DNA of 64,000 bases, from assembly GCA_013215055.1 (NCBI GenBank), contig JABSRQ010000016.1, positions 1 to 64,000 on the forward strand. The letters are read 5' to 3'. The translations under genes were made by a program, and so were the position numbers. The stretch comes from Pseudomonadales bacterium. GTDB lineage: Bacteria > Pseudomonadota > Gammaproteobacteria > Pseudomonadales > DT-91. Shown in pieces: positions 8,157 to 17,319 of this stretch. The stretch's first letter is position 1. Every line of letters begins with the position of its first letter. Under the pieces are notes generated by a model. That model had not been told where the DNA came from. It did no database searches and saw nothing but the letters and a program-made list of their open reading frames with translations.

Positions 8157-9656
8157 TTAGAGTCGCTGTCTATAGGTGCAAGCTTCGTTGATATGGTGGA
8201 TTTCTATGCTGGGGCTGGCGTCTAAATCGGCAATGGTTCGGGCCACTCGAATGGTGCGTTGAAACCCCCGTGCCGAGAGTTTCAGCGTGGTGGCGATATT
8301 TTCCAATTGTGCCAAGGCCGGTGGCGTTAAGCATTGATAGTGCTTCAGTTGTTTGCCGTTAAGTAGCGCGTTGTTCATATTTTGACGTTGCAGCTGAATA
8401 TCATGGGCTGCACAAACACGCTGTTTAATCGTGGCTGAATTTTCTTCTGCTTCGCTGTCGTGGTTTAGCAGTTGTAGCGGCGTGGGCTGTAGCTGTAATT
8501 GTAAATCGATTCTGTCTAATAGCGGGCCTGAAACTTTGTGTTTATAACGTCTGATCTGTTCTGCCGAGCAGTGGCAGGCTTGGTTTTTATCCCCCAGATA
8601 ACCACAGGGGCATGGATTCATCGCCGCAATTAATTGAAATGACGCCGGATAATGCGCTTGGCCCGAGGCCCTGGAGATACATATCTTGCGGGTTTCCAAT
8701 GGCTCTCTTAGCGCGTCCAGGCAGGGGCGGGAATATTCAGGTAATTCATCCAGAAATAACACTCCGTGATGGGCCAATGAGATTTCGCCGGGTTTTAACG
8801 GTTTACCGCCGCCAACGATTGCAGCGGCAGAAGCTGAATGATGGGGGCTGCGAAAAGGCCTTTGATGGAGTTTAGTTAAATCGGGGCGTTGATTGATAGA
8901 CGATAATAACGCCAGGTGCTCAAGGCGCTCTTGTGGCGTCATATCGGGTAATATGCCTGCAAGGCGCTCGGCTAACATGGATTTTCCGCAGCCAGGTGGG
9001 CCACTAAGAAGAAAATTATGTTTACCGGCCGCGGCAATTTCCAGCGCACGTTTTGCCTGTTGTTGGCCCTTAATTTCGGCCATGTCTTTATCGGTTTCTA
9101 CGGCGTTGTTTTGTAATTCGGGTGCGGTTTCTGCAAAGAGTGTTTGTTGGCCACAAAGGTGGCTGCAAACCTCTAATAAATGACCTGCGGTAAGATGTTT
9201 TTCGCCGACGGCTAACGCTGCCTCATAGCCGTTTTGCTTGGGTACCACTAAGCATCGATGATTTTTCGCGCAGGCAATACTGGCATTCACAGTGCCGCTT
9301 ACCGGTCTGATTTCACCTGTAAGAGCGAGTTCACCAATAAATTCATAGTTGGCCAGCGTGTGGCTGGGAATTTGTTTGGAGGCTGCCAATATACCCAGCG
9401 CAATGGCGAGGTCATAACGGCCTCCCTCTTTGGGTAGGTCCGCTGGGGCTAAATTAATGGTGATTCTGGAGCAGGGGAATTCAAATTGACTATTGAGGAT
9501 AGCTGAGCGTACACGATCTTTGGATTCTCGTACGGTGGTTTCAGGCAAGCCCACTAAATGAAATGCAGGCAAACCCGCCGATAAATGAACCTCAACGGTG
9601 ACGGCAGGGGTCTCTAATGCAGAGGCTGCTCGGGTATATAAAATGGAAGTGGCCAT
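8157..9656 (-). CDS. comM: YifB/ComM family Mg-chelatase-like AAA+ ATPase
   Basis: 499 residues with the ComM layout: an N-terminal Lon-protease-like fold (MATSILYTRAASAL, PADLPKEGGRYDLAIALGIL), the central AAA+ module with Walker A GPPGCGKS and Walker B LFLDELPE, and a C-terminal Mg-chelatase domain (RGFQRTIRVARTIADLD). ComM is a hexameric branch-migration helicase that helps integrate DNA during natural transformation; YifB homologues are also kept in non-competent species. The NPCPCG and CHC cysteines fit the family's putative metal-binding region. ubiK lies 39 bases upstream on the same strand. Confidence 0.92.
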   Translation of the reverse strand: MATSILYTRAASALETPAVTVEVHLSAGLPAFHLVGLPETTVRESKDRVRSAILNSQFEFPCSRITINLAPADLPKEGGRYDLAIALGILAASKQIPSHTLANYEFIGELALTGEIRPVSGTVNASIACAKNHRCLVVPKQNGYEAALAVGEKHLTAGHLLEVCSHLCGQQTLFAETAPELQNNAVETDKDMAEIKGQQQAKRALEIAAAGKHNFLLSGPPGCGKSMLAERLAGILPDMTPQERLEHLALLSSINQRPDLTKLHQRPFRSPHHSASAAAIVGGGKPLKPGEISLAHHGVLFLDELPEYSRPCLDALREPLETRKICISRASGQAHYPASFQLIAAMNPCPCGYLGDKNQACHCSAEQIRRYKHKVSGPLLDRIDLQLQLQPTPLQLLNHDSEAEENSATIKQRVCAAHDIQLQRQNMNNALLNGKQLKHYQCLTPPALAQLENIATTLKLSARGFQRTIRVARTIADLDASPSIEIHHINEACTYRQRL

Positions 9657-9695
9657 AACATCCTTGTTATAACGGCGGATTAAGCTTGAGTGTAG

Positions 9696-9965
9696 TTAGC
9701 TTTTTTGATTCTGTAGGCTTTTTTCCAAGGCCTGCAGTTGTACTTCTAATGCCTCAACCTTGCTGCGAGTTTTTTGTAATACGGCGGCTTGTGCATCAAA
9801 TTCTTCGCGAGTTACCAGGTCAAGCCGGGCTAACGCATTTTGTACCAGTAGTTGAATGGTGCGCTGCATTTCTTCTCTAGTGCTTTCATTAGGCAGTAGC
9901 TGGCTGGTTTTTTCTGCGATGGATTGCAGGGTTTCAGCGTTAAGTATAGAAAAAGGAGATTTCAT
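9696..9965 (-). CDS. ubiK: Ubiquinone biosynthesis accessory factor UbiK
   Basis: An 89-residue protein starting MKSPFSILNAETLQ, with the conserved core NESTREEMQRTIQLLVQNALARLDLVTREEFDAQ and a C-terminal coiled coil ending in a short basic tail. This is the BMFP/YqiC family; UbiK binds the UbiJ lipid carrier and promotes assembly of the ubiquinone biosynthesis complex. The start at 9965 is preferred over the upstream ATG at 10040 because the family begins at this methionine and the preceding 25 codons show no conservation that I recognise. It sits next to comM, as in many gammaproteobacteria. Confidence 0.9.
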   Translation of the reverse strand: MKSPFSILNAETLQSIAEKTSQLLPNESTREEMQRTIQLLVQNALARLDLVTREEFDAQAAVLQKTRSKVEALEVQLQALEKSLQNQKS

Positions 9966-10200
9966 TTGAGATGGCCTGGGTAGATATTCTGGACTTAAGT
10001 TTATCAAAAAAAAAGCCTGATCGCATTGATCATTAAACAAGCACGATGTTGGGGCGTTTATAAAGGTTTCAGCGCTGAGTATAAATCACTCCGATCGTTA
10101 ATGGTGCAAGGATGTATTTCGTGGGCATTTTAATATTATTTTGGGGCGGTCATATTACTTGATTTTTAAAGGGGCTTGATGAAAATACGAGGTTTGATTA

Positions 10201-10317
10201 TTTATTACGCACTACATGTGAGCAGTGGTTGTTTCTTTGGCTTTATCGTTAGATTTGTTTTTCGTTTTCTTTTGGTGCATTGTGTTATTTTGGTGCGTGC
10301 TTGTGGTGCGTAATAAA
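10201..10317. repeat. Perfect 12-bp inverted repeat with arms 93 bases apart
   Basis: TTTATTACGCAC (10201-10212) and its exact reverse complement GTGCGTAATAAA (10306-10317). Extended inward by three bases the match is 14 of 15. The inner ends contain GCACTA and TGGTGC, which look like NtrC half-sites, so the arms may be two enhancer sites; the ends of a tiny mobile element are an alternative. Confidence 0.55.
10273..10309 (+). promoter_or_regulatory. Cluster of NtrC-like half-sites (enhancer candidate)
   Basis: TGGTGC occurs three times in 37 bases (10273, 10291, 10304). NtrC sites are palindromes of the type TGCACCA-N3-TGGTGCA; here the right half is well kept, while the left halves are weak (best TGCGTGC before the copy at 10304). 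The cluster lies roughly 75-110 bases upstream of the sigma-54 promoter, the usual enhancer distance, and the target genes include glnK and amtB. Binding by NtrC is inferred. Confidence 0.5.
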
Positions 10318-10383
10318 GTTTGCATACTGGATGAGATGTGCTATTTCTTATTAAGCCTTTGTTATACAAGCTAAAAAATAAAG

Positions 10384-10400
10384 TTGGCAAGCTCATTGCT
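10384..10400 (+). promoter_or_regulatory. Sigma-54 promoter for torF-like porin, glnK and amtB
   Basis: TTGGCA (10384-10389) and TTGCT (10396-10400) give the strict GG-N10-GC spacing of the -24/-12 elements recognised by RpoN. Transcription would start near 10411, leaving an 80-base leader before the porin ATG. Nitrogen-limitation control of glnK-amtB by RpoN and NtrC is well established in this class. Confidence 0.8.
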
Positions 10401-10491
10401 ATAGCAATATCATAGGGATGAAGTTTCAAGCCGATGGAGTGCCATAATTATTAAAAAAGAACAAGCACGTTTAAAACTATTGGAGTTGTAT

Positions 10492-11220
10492 ATGAAAAAG
10501 TTATTAGCCTCTAGTGTCGCAGCAGCGGCCATTTCTACTGGCTTTGCACTGCCTGCACAGGCAGAAATTGAAGGTTTGTCGGCTAACGTCGGTGCGGTAT
10601 CTGATTATTATTTCCGTGGTGTTAGTTTGGGTGATGCCGGTGCTTATGCCGGTTTGGATTATGAAGTTGCCGGTTTCTATATTGGTACCTGGATGATTGA
10701 TGACGGCGGCACCGGTTCTGTTGGTGGCGGTAACGATGGCCTGGAATACGATATGTATTTAGGTTGGGGTATGGAGTCTGAGGCCGGTTTTGGTTTTAAC
10801 GTCGGTTATAGCCGTTTTGACTACACTTATACGTCTGACTTCGAGCACGAATTGAATCTGGGTTTAAGCATGTCAGGTTTTGGCCTGGATGTCGCTTTGG
10901 GTCAGGATGATGATTCTGAATCTTCAACGTCAACAGGCGAAGCCGAAGCTCTGGATTATTTGTTTGTGGGTTTATCTTGGTCGGGTGATGTTTATGGCGC
11001 AACGCTTGGTCACTTTGAATATGATACAGCCACTAAAGGACATTCTGCTTCTGATAGTGAATGGAATTATGTTGAGTTTTCTGCCGGCGGTGAAGTTGCC
11101 ACATTGGATATGAGCGTATCTGTTGGCCGTAACTTTGGTATTAAAAATGGCGGTGCAAGTGTTGGAAGTTCTGGAACTGAGTATATAGTGTTAGATGTCA
11201 GCAAGTCTTTTAGCTTCTAA
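10492..11220 (+). CDS. TorF family putative porin
   Basis: A 242-residue outer-membrane barrel. The signal peptide (MKKLLASSVAAAAISTG, cleavage after PAQA) is followed by SANVGAVSDYYFRGVSLGD, the hallmark start of the TIGR02001/TorF-like family, and the chain ends in SFSF, a C-terminal phenylalanine for BAM insertion. The start at 10492 is chosen because GGAG lies seven bases upstream; an in-frame ATG at 10480 lacks such a site. It lies between a sigma-54 promoter and glnK-amtB, 85 bases from glnK, so it is probably induced under nitrogen limitation and may carry a small nitrogen compound across the outer membrane. That role is inferred from context. Confidence 0.85.
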   Translation: MKKLLASSVAAAAISTGFALPAQAEIEGLSANVGAVSDYYFRGVSLGDAGAYAGLDYEVAGFYIGTWMIDDGGTGSVGGGNDGLEYDMYLGWGMESEAGFGFNVGYSRFDYTYTSDFEHELNLGLSMSGFGLDVALGQDDDSESSTSTGEAEALDYLFVGLSWSGDVYGATLGHFEYDTATKGHSASDSEWNYVEFSAGGEVATLDMSVSVGRNFGIKNGGASVGSSGTEYIVLDVSKSFSF

Positions 11221-11236
11221 GACGAGTTTTCTGCCA

Positions 11237-11260
11237 AAAGCCGGGGAAAATACCGGCTTT
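11237..11260 (+). terminator. Hairpin between porin and glnK (weak or partial terminator)
   Basis: AAAGCCGG / CCGGCTTT with an eight-base loop, 16 bases after the porin stop. No T-tract follows, so it may only attenuate transcription or protect the porin mRNA 3' end rather than stop polymerase. Confidence 0.5.
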
Positions 11261-11296
11261 ACAGAGCATTTGAATTGGAATTTTTAAAATTAATGA

Positions 11297-11644
<348 letters not shown>

Positions 11645-11707
11645 TAAAAAACATTATTCATTAATTATTTTGTAAACGGTTTTACGTTTACAGGGGTCTT
11701 TTAAACT

Positions 11708-12988
11708 ATGGAAAACCAAATATTTGAATTGCAGTATGCAATTGATACATTTTATTTCCTCGTATGTGGTGCGTTGGTCATGTGGATGGCTGCCGGTTTC
11801 GCAATGCTGGAAGCGGGCTTGGTGAGAGCCAAAAACACCACTGAAATTTTAACTAAAAATATCGCGTTGTTTGCGATCGCTTGTACTATGTACCTGATTT
11901 GTGGTTATGAAATTATGTACGGTGGTGGTTTCTTCTTATCGGGTGTGACTACGGTTGCCGGTATGGATGAGGCTGCTGTAGCAGAAGTATTAAAAGGTTC
12001 TGCAGCTTTTGCGGCGGGTGCTGAAGATTCAGGTCTGCAATATGCAGGTGCTTCTGACTTCTTCTTCCAGGTTGTCTTTGTAGCGACGGCCATGTCTATC
12101 GTTTCAGGTGCAGTAGCTGAACGTATGAAGCTTTGGGCGTTCTTGGCCTTTGCGGTTGTGATGACTGGCCTTATCTATCCTATGGAAGGTAGCTGGACTT
12201 GGAATGGCAAGCCTGTATTTGGCTTGTTTGAATTGAACTACAGCGATTATGCCGGTTCGGGTATCGTGCATATGGCCGGTGCAGCAGCTGCTTTAGCGGG
12301 TGTTATTTTGTTAGGTGCACGTAAAGGTAAATACGGTGCAAATGGTGAAGTAAGAGCGATTCCTGGCGCTAACTTACCGCTGGCAACCCTGGGTACTTTC
12401 ATTCTGTGGATGGGTTGGTTCGGTTTCAACGGCGGTTCTACTTTACAGCTTTCTGGTGTTGGCGTTGCTAACGAAGTTGCTAACGTATTCTTGAATACTA
12501 ACGCAGCAGCATCTGGTGGTTTGATTGGTGCATTAATTGTCGCTTACATTATGTTTGGTAAAGCTGATTTAACCATGGCATTAAACGGCGCGTTAGCGGG
12601 TTTGGTTGCGATTACTGCAGAACCTGCGGATCCGACACCTTTAGTTGCCACGTTAATTGGTGCAGCGGGTGGCGTGATTGTTGTTTTCTCTATACTGATG
12701 TTAGATAAAATAAAAATTGATGATCCAGTAGGTGCTATCTCTGTTCATGGTGTGGTAGGTTTCTTCGGTGTTATGGTTGTACCATTCACTGATGCCGATG
12801 CTACGTTTGTGGGGCAGTTTGTTGGTGCAGCAGTGATCTTTACTTGGGTGTTTGGCGCAAGTTTGGTGACCTGGTTAATCATCAAAACGGTTATGGGCAT
12901 TCGTGTTACTGAAGAAGAAGAGCATGAAGGTGTTGATATCCACGAATGTGGTATGGAAGCTTATCCTGAGTTTGTAAGCCAAAAATAA
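11708..12988 (+). CDS. amtB: Ammonium transporter AmtB
   Basis: A 426-residue integral membrane protein with about eleven hydrophobic segments. Conserved elements include the start of helix 1 (VCGALVMWMAAGFAMLEAG), the pore histidines in IVHMAGAAAALAG (about residue 187) and ISVHGVVGFFG (about residue 347), and WMGWFGFNGGS. It forms a trimer in the inner membrane that takes up ammonium/ammonia. The gene lies 63 bases after glnK, the near-universal pairing, and ends at a strong terminator. There is no cleavable leader of the E. coli type obvious at the N-terminus, as in many relatives. Confidence 0.94.
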   Translation: MENQIFELQYAIDTFYFLVCGALVMWMAAGFAMLEAGLVRAKNTTEILTKNIALFAIACTMYLICGYEIMYGGGFFLSGVTTVAGMDEAAVAEVLKGSAAFAAGAEDSGLQYAGASDFFFQVVFVATAMSIVSGAVAERMKLWAFLAFAVVMTGLIYPMEGSWTWNGKPVFGLFELNYSDYAGSGIVHMAGAAAALAGVILLGARKGKYGANGEVRAIPGANLPLATLGTFILWMGWFGFNGGSTLQLSGVGVANEVANVFLNTNAAASGGLIGALIVAYIMFGKADLTMALNGALAGLVAITAEPADPTPLVATLIGAAGGVIVVFSILMLDKIKIDDPVGAISVHGVVGFFGVMVVPFTDADATFVGQFVGAAVIFTWVFGASLVTWLIIKTVMGIRVTEEEEHEGVDIHECGMEAYPEFVSQK

Positions 12989-13006
12989 TCTTTTTTAGAA
13001 GATGAT

Positions 13007-13041
13007 AAAGGCGCTAAAACGAAAGTTTTAGCGCCTTTTTT
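13007..13041 (+). terminator. Strong terminator after amtB (bidirectional)
   Basis: A 14-bp perfect stem AAAGGCGCTAAAAC / GTTTTAGCGCCTTT with a GAAA loop, followed by T residues. The leftward DUF523 gene stops at 13028 inside the right arm, so the same hairpin closes both transcripts. Confidence 0.92.
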
Positions 13042-13588
13042 GTATCTGCTTATCCAATAAAAGATAGCAATCTAACAAAAGTTGTAGGCATTGCTCTTCG
13101 TTGAGTAAATCTTCTTCTTGGATAAAGAGGCAGTCCTGCCATTGCCGCGTTAGAGTGGCTGAAAAAATGCCACGGCCTGTATTTATCTGTATACCTTCTT
13201 TGTTATAAATAGGGCTGCTTAAACCGCAGCTGGGGGAGCGGGCTTTAAAGATAAAAGCCTGAAATTGATGTTGATATTGCGCAGCTATATTATCGCTGAA
13301 TGCCTGTACCGCATCGGTAACATCCAGTTGGCTATTATCGACACCTTTCATGCGTAGTTTATCGGTCTCGATTAGTTGTACCGCAGGTCTGGGTGTGGAT
13401 AAGCCTGCGCCAACTTCTGGGCATAATGCGATAAGCTCGGCGTGAGCGCTTAGGTATGTGCAGATGTTATCGTGACGTTTACTTTTGCCGTTGTACCTGA
13501 CATTGTCACCAAGAAGGCATTGGCTGAGGCCAATTCTGGGTTTGAGCATTAATACTTCGGGGTGTTTAAAACGTTTTTTATCAAACAT
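13028..13588 (-). CDS. DUF523 family protein
   Basis: 186 residues with the DUF523 signature: KPRIGLSQCLLGDNVRYNG, ALCPEVGAGLSTPRPAVQL and KARSPSCGL, giving conserved cysteines that suggest metal or Fe-S binding. Biochemical function is not established. The ATG overlaps the xerC stop (TGATG), a coupling arrangement that supports this start; a second ATG at 13549 (MLKPRIG) is closer to where homologues begin. It closes the leftward lptM-lysA-dapF-DUF484-xerC operon, in the place where Pseudomonas usually has a HAD-family phosphatase gene. Confidence 0.82.
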   Translation of the reverse strand: MFDKKRFKHPEVLMLKPRIGLSQCLLGDNVRYNGKSKRHDNICTYLSAHAELIALCPEVGAGLSTPRPAVQLIETDKLRMKGVDNSQLDVTDAVQAFSDNIAAQYQHQFQAFIFKARSPSCGLSSPIYNKEGIQINTGRGIFSATLTRQWQDCLFIQEEDLLNEEQCLQLLLDCYLLLDKQIQKRR

Positions 13589-14496
13589 CAGCGATTTTTC
13601 TTCCGGGCTCTGGGGTGGGCCTTATCGTAGGTTTTTGCCAAATGCTGAAAATCCAGATGGGTGTAAATCTGTGTGGTGCTGATATCTTGATGCCCGAGTA
13701 ATTCCTGCACCGCTCTTAAGTCACTGCTGGATTCTAAAAGATGGCTGGCAAAAGAGTGGCGTAGTAAATGCGGGTGTAATTTCTGGGTAGCCTGTCTATC
13801 CAAACCTATTTTTTCCAGGCGCAGTTGTATACTTCTATGGCTTAAACGTCGTTTTTGATTGCTGATAAAAATCGCATCGCAGTTGGTGTTAGTCAATATA
13901 TCCTGACGTATCGATAACCAGTCTTTTAAGGCTGATTTAGCCAGTCTCCCCATCGGCAGTTGGCGTTGTTTATCACCTTTACCGGTAACCATTACCAGTG
14001 ATTGATTGAAGTCTATATCGCCTATATTTAAGCTGGCTATTTCGGCTAAGCGTAAACCGCTGCTATAGAGTAGCTCTATAATGGCTTTGTCTCTGATGCC
14101 GTACCAGTCATCGGCCTGATAATTTAACAGCTGATGCAGTTGATCGGTATCCATGACCTTGGGCAGTTTCTTTTCCGCTTTGGGTGGCTTGATATCTAAT
14201 GCGGGGTTGCTGTTTGCCAGGCCTTCTTGAATAAAAAAATCGTAAAACTGTCTAAGGCTGGAAAGTTTGCGGCGCAGGCTTTTGCTGTGTAAGCCTTTTC
14301 GGTGTTGGTAGTTGGTGTAGGCGCGGATATCGTGTTGAGTTAAGTCGAAGGCGTTAGGCTGTTGCTTGTCGTTGAAGTAGCTGGCTGCTTGTCGCAGGTC
14401 ACGTTGATAGTTGCTGCTGGTGTGTGGGGACAGGCGTCTGACCACGGTAATATGTTGAATATATTGTCCGATGGCCTGTTCCCACTGCAAATTCAT
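13588..14496 (-). CDS. xerC: Tyrosine recombinase XerC
   Basis: 302 residues with the N-terminal SAM-like core-binding domain (HITVVRRLSPHTSSNYQRDL) and the catalytic domain. The active-site set is visible: Arg in SSGLRLAEI, Lys in GKGDKQR, HLLRHSFA (His-x-x-Arg), the His of LLGHQDIS and the nucleophile Tyr in QIYTH. XerC with XerD resolves chromosome dimers at dif during division. The gene starts three bases after DUF484 ends and is embedded in the lysA-dapF operon, the conserved gammaproteobacterial setting that separates XerC from XerD. Confidence 0.93.
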   Translation of the reverse strand: MNLQWEQAIGQYIQHITVVRRLSPHTSSNYQRDLRQAASYFNDKQQPNAFDLTQHDIRAYTNYQHRKGLHSKSLRRKLSSLRQFYDFFIQEGLANSNPALDIKPPKAEKKLPKVMDTDQLHQLLNYQADDWYGIRDKAIIELLYSSGLRLAEIASLNIGDIDFNQSLVMVTGKGDKQRQLPMGRLAKSALKDWLSIRQDILTNTNCDAIFISNQKRRLSHRSIQLRLEKIGLDRQATQKLHPHLLRHSFASHLLESSSDLRAVQELLGHQDISTTQIYTHLDFQHLAKTYDKAHPRARKKNR

Positions 14497-14499
14497 GGT

Positions 14500-15183
14500 T
14501 TATTTCATAAAACGTGGAATAACGCGACTGATCACATCGCCGATGAAGTTTAAAAACAAGGTGTCCATACCGGCCTTAAAATAATGCGGGTCATCGCTGC
14601 CTAACACGAGTATGGCCTTGAGTTGATGGTTGGATCGTAAGGGCAGGGCAATGCCTGAGGCGGTGCTGCTTTGTCTACCGGCAAATAAAAACTTAAGCTC
14701 CTCTTCGCGGAAAATGCCACTGATGCAATCTTTGCTGTTTTTTAGCTGCGGCATATGCGCTTCTACTTCGGATTGTGGAATTACTCGGGTTTGGGTATTG
14801 CGATAATTCTCGGGGCTATCAATCAGGCTTAGCTGCACTCTATCCACCTGGAATTCACTCATACAGCATTGCACCAGGCGCTGATTTAAATCATCTAATG
14901 AGCGGGCTTCTAATAAATCCAATACCAGAGTGCGGGTTTTTTGAAACAGAACATCATTGCGCTGCCCTTCTTCTAACATGTCGTTTAAGCGTTTACGGGT
15001 TTCGATATTTCTATCGCGTAGAATGCTGACCTGCCTATCTAATAACGATACCGCTTCACCGCTGGCATGTGGCAGATATAAATCCGTTAATAGATGTTCA
15101 TGCTTTAAGAAGAAGGTCGGGTTTTCAGTTAAATATTGATTGACCTGTTCGGCTGAAATTTTGCTCAGGGTTTCCGTGCTCAT
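14500..15183 (-). CDS. DUF484 family protein (GAF-like)
   Basis: A 227-residue protein starting MSTETLSKISAEQVNQYL, then TFFLKHEHLL, PHASGEAVSLLDRQVSILRDRN and a GAF-like C-terminal half (GIALPLRSNHQLKAILVLGS). DUF484 genes sit between dapF and xerC in many gammaproteobacteria but their function is unknown. The ATG at 15183 is preferred to the upstream 15279 start because AAGGA lies just before it and because the longer version would overlap dapF by 68 bases. Confidence 0.88.
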   Translation of the reverse strand: MSTETLSKISAEQVNQYLTENPTFFLKHEHLLTDLYLPHASGEAVSLLDRQVSILRDRNIETRKRLNDMLEEGQRNDVLFQKTRTLVLDLLEARSLDDLNQRLVQCCMSEFQVDRVQLSLIDSPENYRNTQTRVIPQSEVEAHMPQLKNSKDCISGIFREEELKFLFAGRQSSTASGIALPLRSNHQLKAILVLGSDDPHYFKAGMDTLFLNFIGDVISRVIPRFMK

Positions 15184-15211
15184 GATGTATCCTTTAAAAG
15201 CTTTGTGTTGC

Positions 15212-16039
15212 CTATAAGCGAATTTTGCCATCAAAGACAAACTCGGCCGGGCCAACTTGAAAAACCGGGTTGTCACCACCTAGCCATTCAATATGAATTT
15301 TTCCACCGGGTAATTGCACGGTGACTTTATGATCTAATAAACCTTGTAATATACCTGATACTACCGCGGCACAGGCTCCACTTCCACAGGCCAGGGTTTC
15401 GGCAGCGCCACGTTCATAAACCCGCAGCTTGATAAAACCTCGATCGATGACCTGCATAAAACCTGCGTTGCAACGCTTGGGGAAGTCGCTATGCGCTTCA
15501 AATAATGGTCCCAGTGTTTCAATTGGCGCGTTATCAATATCATCTACCTGATATATAAGGTGTGGGTTGCCCATGGAAACCGCGCCGACCTTATAGCTTT
15601 GTCCATCAATCTCTATGTTGTAAGTGGTTTGCTCGGTGTCAGTCTTAAAGGGGATATTTAGGGGGGTTAAAATCGGCGCCCCCATATTCACACGAATGCC
15701 ATCGGATTCGATATACAGCTCAATATTACCACCTGCAGTTTCCACTTTAATATGTTTGCGGGCAATTAAGCCGCGGTCATAAACATAGCGGGCAAAACAT
15801 CGGGCTCCATTGCCACATTGCTCAACTTCGGAACCATCGGCATTAAATATGCGATAGCGAAAGTCGTTTTCAGCTTGCTGCGGTGGCTCAACAATAAGCA
15901 ACTGATCGCAGCCTATGCCAAAGTGGCGGTCAGCCAACTTTTTCATATGATGTGCCTGCGGTGTATAACGCTGAGATATGCAATCGATAACAATAAAGTC
16001 ATTGCCGATGCCGTGCATTTTACTAAAACGTAGCAGCAT
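15212..16039 (-). CDS. dapF: Diaminopimelate epimerase
   Basis: 275 residues, standard length. The two catalytic cysteines lie in QCGNGARCFARYV and LACGSGACAAV. The N-terminus MLLRFSKMHGIGNDF is typical. DapF converts LL-diaminopimelate to the meso form used for peptidoglycan and as the lysine precursor. It follows lysA by 38 bases, so the operon makes meso-DAP and decarboxylates it to lysine. Confidence 0.95.
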   Translation of the reverse strand: MLLRFSKMHGIGNDFIVIDCISQRYTPQAHHMKKLADRHFGIGCDQLLIVEPPQQAENDFRYRIFNADGSEVEQCGNGARCFARYVYDRGLIARKHIKVETAGGNIELYIESDGIRVNMGAPILTPLNIPFKTDTEQTTYNIEIDGQSYKVGAVSMGNPHLIYQVDDIDNAPIETLGPLFEAHSDFPKRCNAGFMQVIDRGFIKLRVYERGAAETLACGSGACAAVVSGILQGLLDHKVTVQLPGGKIHIEWLGGDNPVFQVGPAEFVFDGKIRL

Positions 16040-16077
16040 AATCTTTTCCGTGTACTTTTCCTGTGTGCTTAGGCGAG

Positions 16078-17319
16078 TTAAGGTAGAAGCGATTCACCTT
16101 GCATCAGTGACGCGATGGTTTCACGTTCACGAATCAGATAGTGCTTGTCGCCATCAACCATGATTTCAGCAGCCCTGGGGCGGCTATTGTAGTTTGAGGC
16201 CATGGTGAAACCATAGGCACCGGCTGAAAACAGTGCCAGTTTATCGCCCGCCTGTAAGGTTAATTTGCGGTCTTTACCGAGAAAATCACCGGTTTCACAC
16301 ACCGGGCCCACAATATCGTAGCTTGCGGTGCTGCCGTTACTGGCTTCTATGTTTTGAATGTCCATCCAGGCTTGATAAAGTGCGGGACGGATCATGTCAT
16401 TCATCGCAGCGTCCACAATGGCAAAATGTTTATCGCCATTTTGCTTCAGGTATTCCACTTCCATCGTCAAAATACCTGCATTCGCGGCAATCGATCTGCC
16501 GGGTTCTAAAACCAGGTTCAGATTAAAAGGTTTAATACGTTCTTTAACTTGCTGGATATAAGCGCCGATATCGGGTGTTTCTTCATTCTCGTATCGTACA
16601 CCGATGCCACCACCAAGATCGATATGTTCAAGGAAAATATTGTTATCGGCTAGCTCTTCAATAAGTTTGAGTACACGTTCCATCGCATCAATAAAGGGGG
16701 TGGTGTCGATTAGCTGTGAACCGATATGACAATCAACCCCAACAATATCGATGCCAGGTAATGCTTCGGCACGTTTATACACCTCTAGCGCGCTGTCGAT
16801 GGCGATACCAAATTTATTCTCTGCCAGGCCGGTTGAAATATAGGGGTGGGTTTGTGCGTCCACATCTGGATTTACCCGCAGGGAAACCGGGGCTGCCATA
16901 TCCATCGCGACGGCGACGCTGTTTAAGCGTTCAAGCTCGGCGGCAGATTCTACATTAAAGCAGTGGATGCCAACCTCTAATGCCAGGCGCATCTCGGATG
17001 ATTTTTTGGCGACACCTGAGAAAACCACTTTTTCAGGATCGCCGCCGGCCTGTAAAACACGTTCAAGCTCACCGCCTGAAACGATATCAAAGCCTGCGCC
17101 TAATTTAGCCAGGATATTTAAAATGGCGATATTGGAGTTGGCCTTGACCGCATAGCAGGCTAAATCATCGGGCCCCATGGCATTTTGATAGGCCATGAAG
17201 TGTTCTTCAAAGGCGGCTCTGGAATAGATGTAGCTAGGTGTACCATGTGCTGCACAGAGTTCACTTACGGCAACGTTTTCAGCAAATAGTTGCTGGTTTT
17301 TGAAATTGAAATGGGACAT
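16078..17319 (-). CDS. lysA: Diaminopimelate decarboxylase
   Basis: 413 residues of the PLP-dependent fold-III decarboxylase family. The PLP lysine is in CYAVKANSN (near residue 60), the phosphate-binding loop in HIDLGGGIGVRY, and EPGRSIAANAG and CETGDFLG form the rest of the active site. LysA removes CO2 from meso-diaminopimelate, the last step of lysine synthesis. Its ATG directly follows the stop of lptM with no spacer. Confidence 0.95.
   Translation of the reverse strand: MSHFNFKNQQLFAENVAVSELCAAHGTPSYIYSRAAFEEHFMAYQNAMGPDDLACYAVKANSNIAILNILAKLGAGFDIVSGGELERVLQAGGDPEKVVFSGVAKKSSEMRLALEVGIHCFNVESAAELERLNSVAVAMDMAAPVSLRVNPDVDAQTHPYISTGLAENKFGIAIDSALEVYKRAEALPGIDIVGVDCHIGSQLIDTTPFIDAMERVLKLIEELADNNIFLEHIDLGGGIGVRYENEETPDIGAYIQQVKERIKPFNLNLVLEPGRSIAANAGILTMEVEYLKQNGDKHFAIVDAAMNDMIRPALYQAWMDIQNIEASNGSTASYDIVGPVCETGDFLGKDRKLTLQAGDKLALFSAGAYGFTMASNYNSRPRAAEIMVDGDKHYLIRERETIASLMQGESLLP

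Larger units (their letters stand above)
9966..10491. other. 526-bp divergent intergenic region, AT-rich, upstream of the porin-glnK-amtB unit
   Basis: No convincing gene is seen. The right half holds the regulatory elements listed separately: a long-spaced inverted repeat (10201-10317), three TGGTGC half-sites (10273-10309; a fourth TGGTGC copy at 10102-10107) and a sigma-54 promoter (10384-10400). A 74-codon leftward frame at 10205-10429 runs across these sites and has no recognisable features. Confidence 0.6.

Noticed and set aside
10205-10429. 74-codon leftward frame upstream of the porin gene
   Set aside because: It covers the sigma-54 promoter, the TGGTGC sites and both repeat arms, has no ribosome site and no recognisable protein features.
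11237-11260. Hairpin between porin and glnK as a full terminator
   Set aside because: No T-tract follows; full termination would separate glnK-amtB from the only good promoter found.
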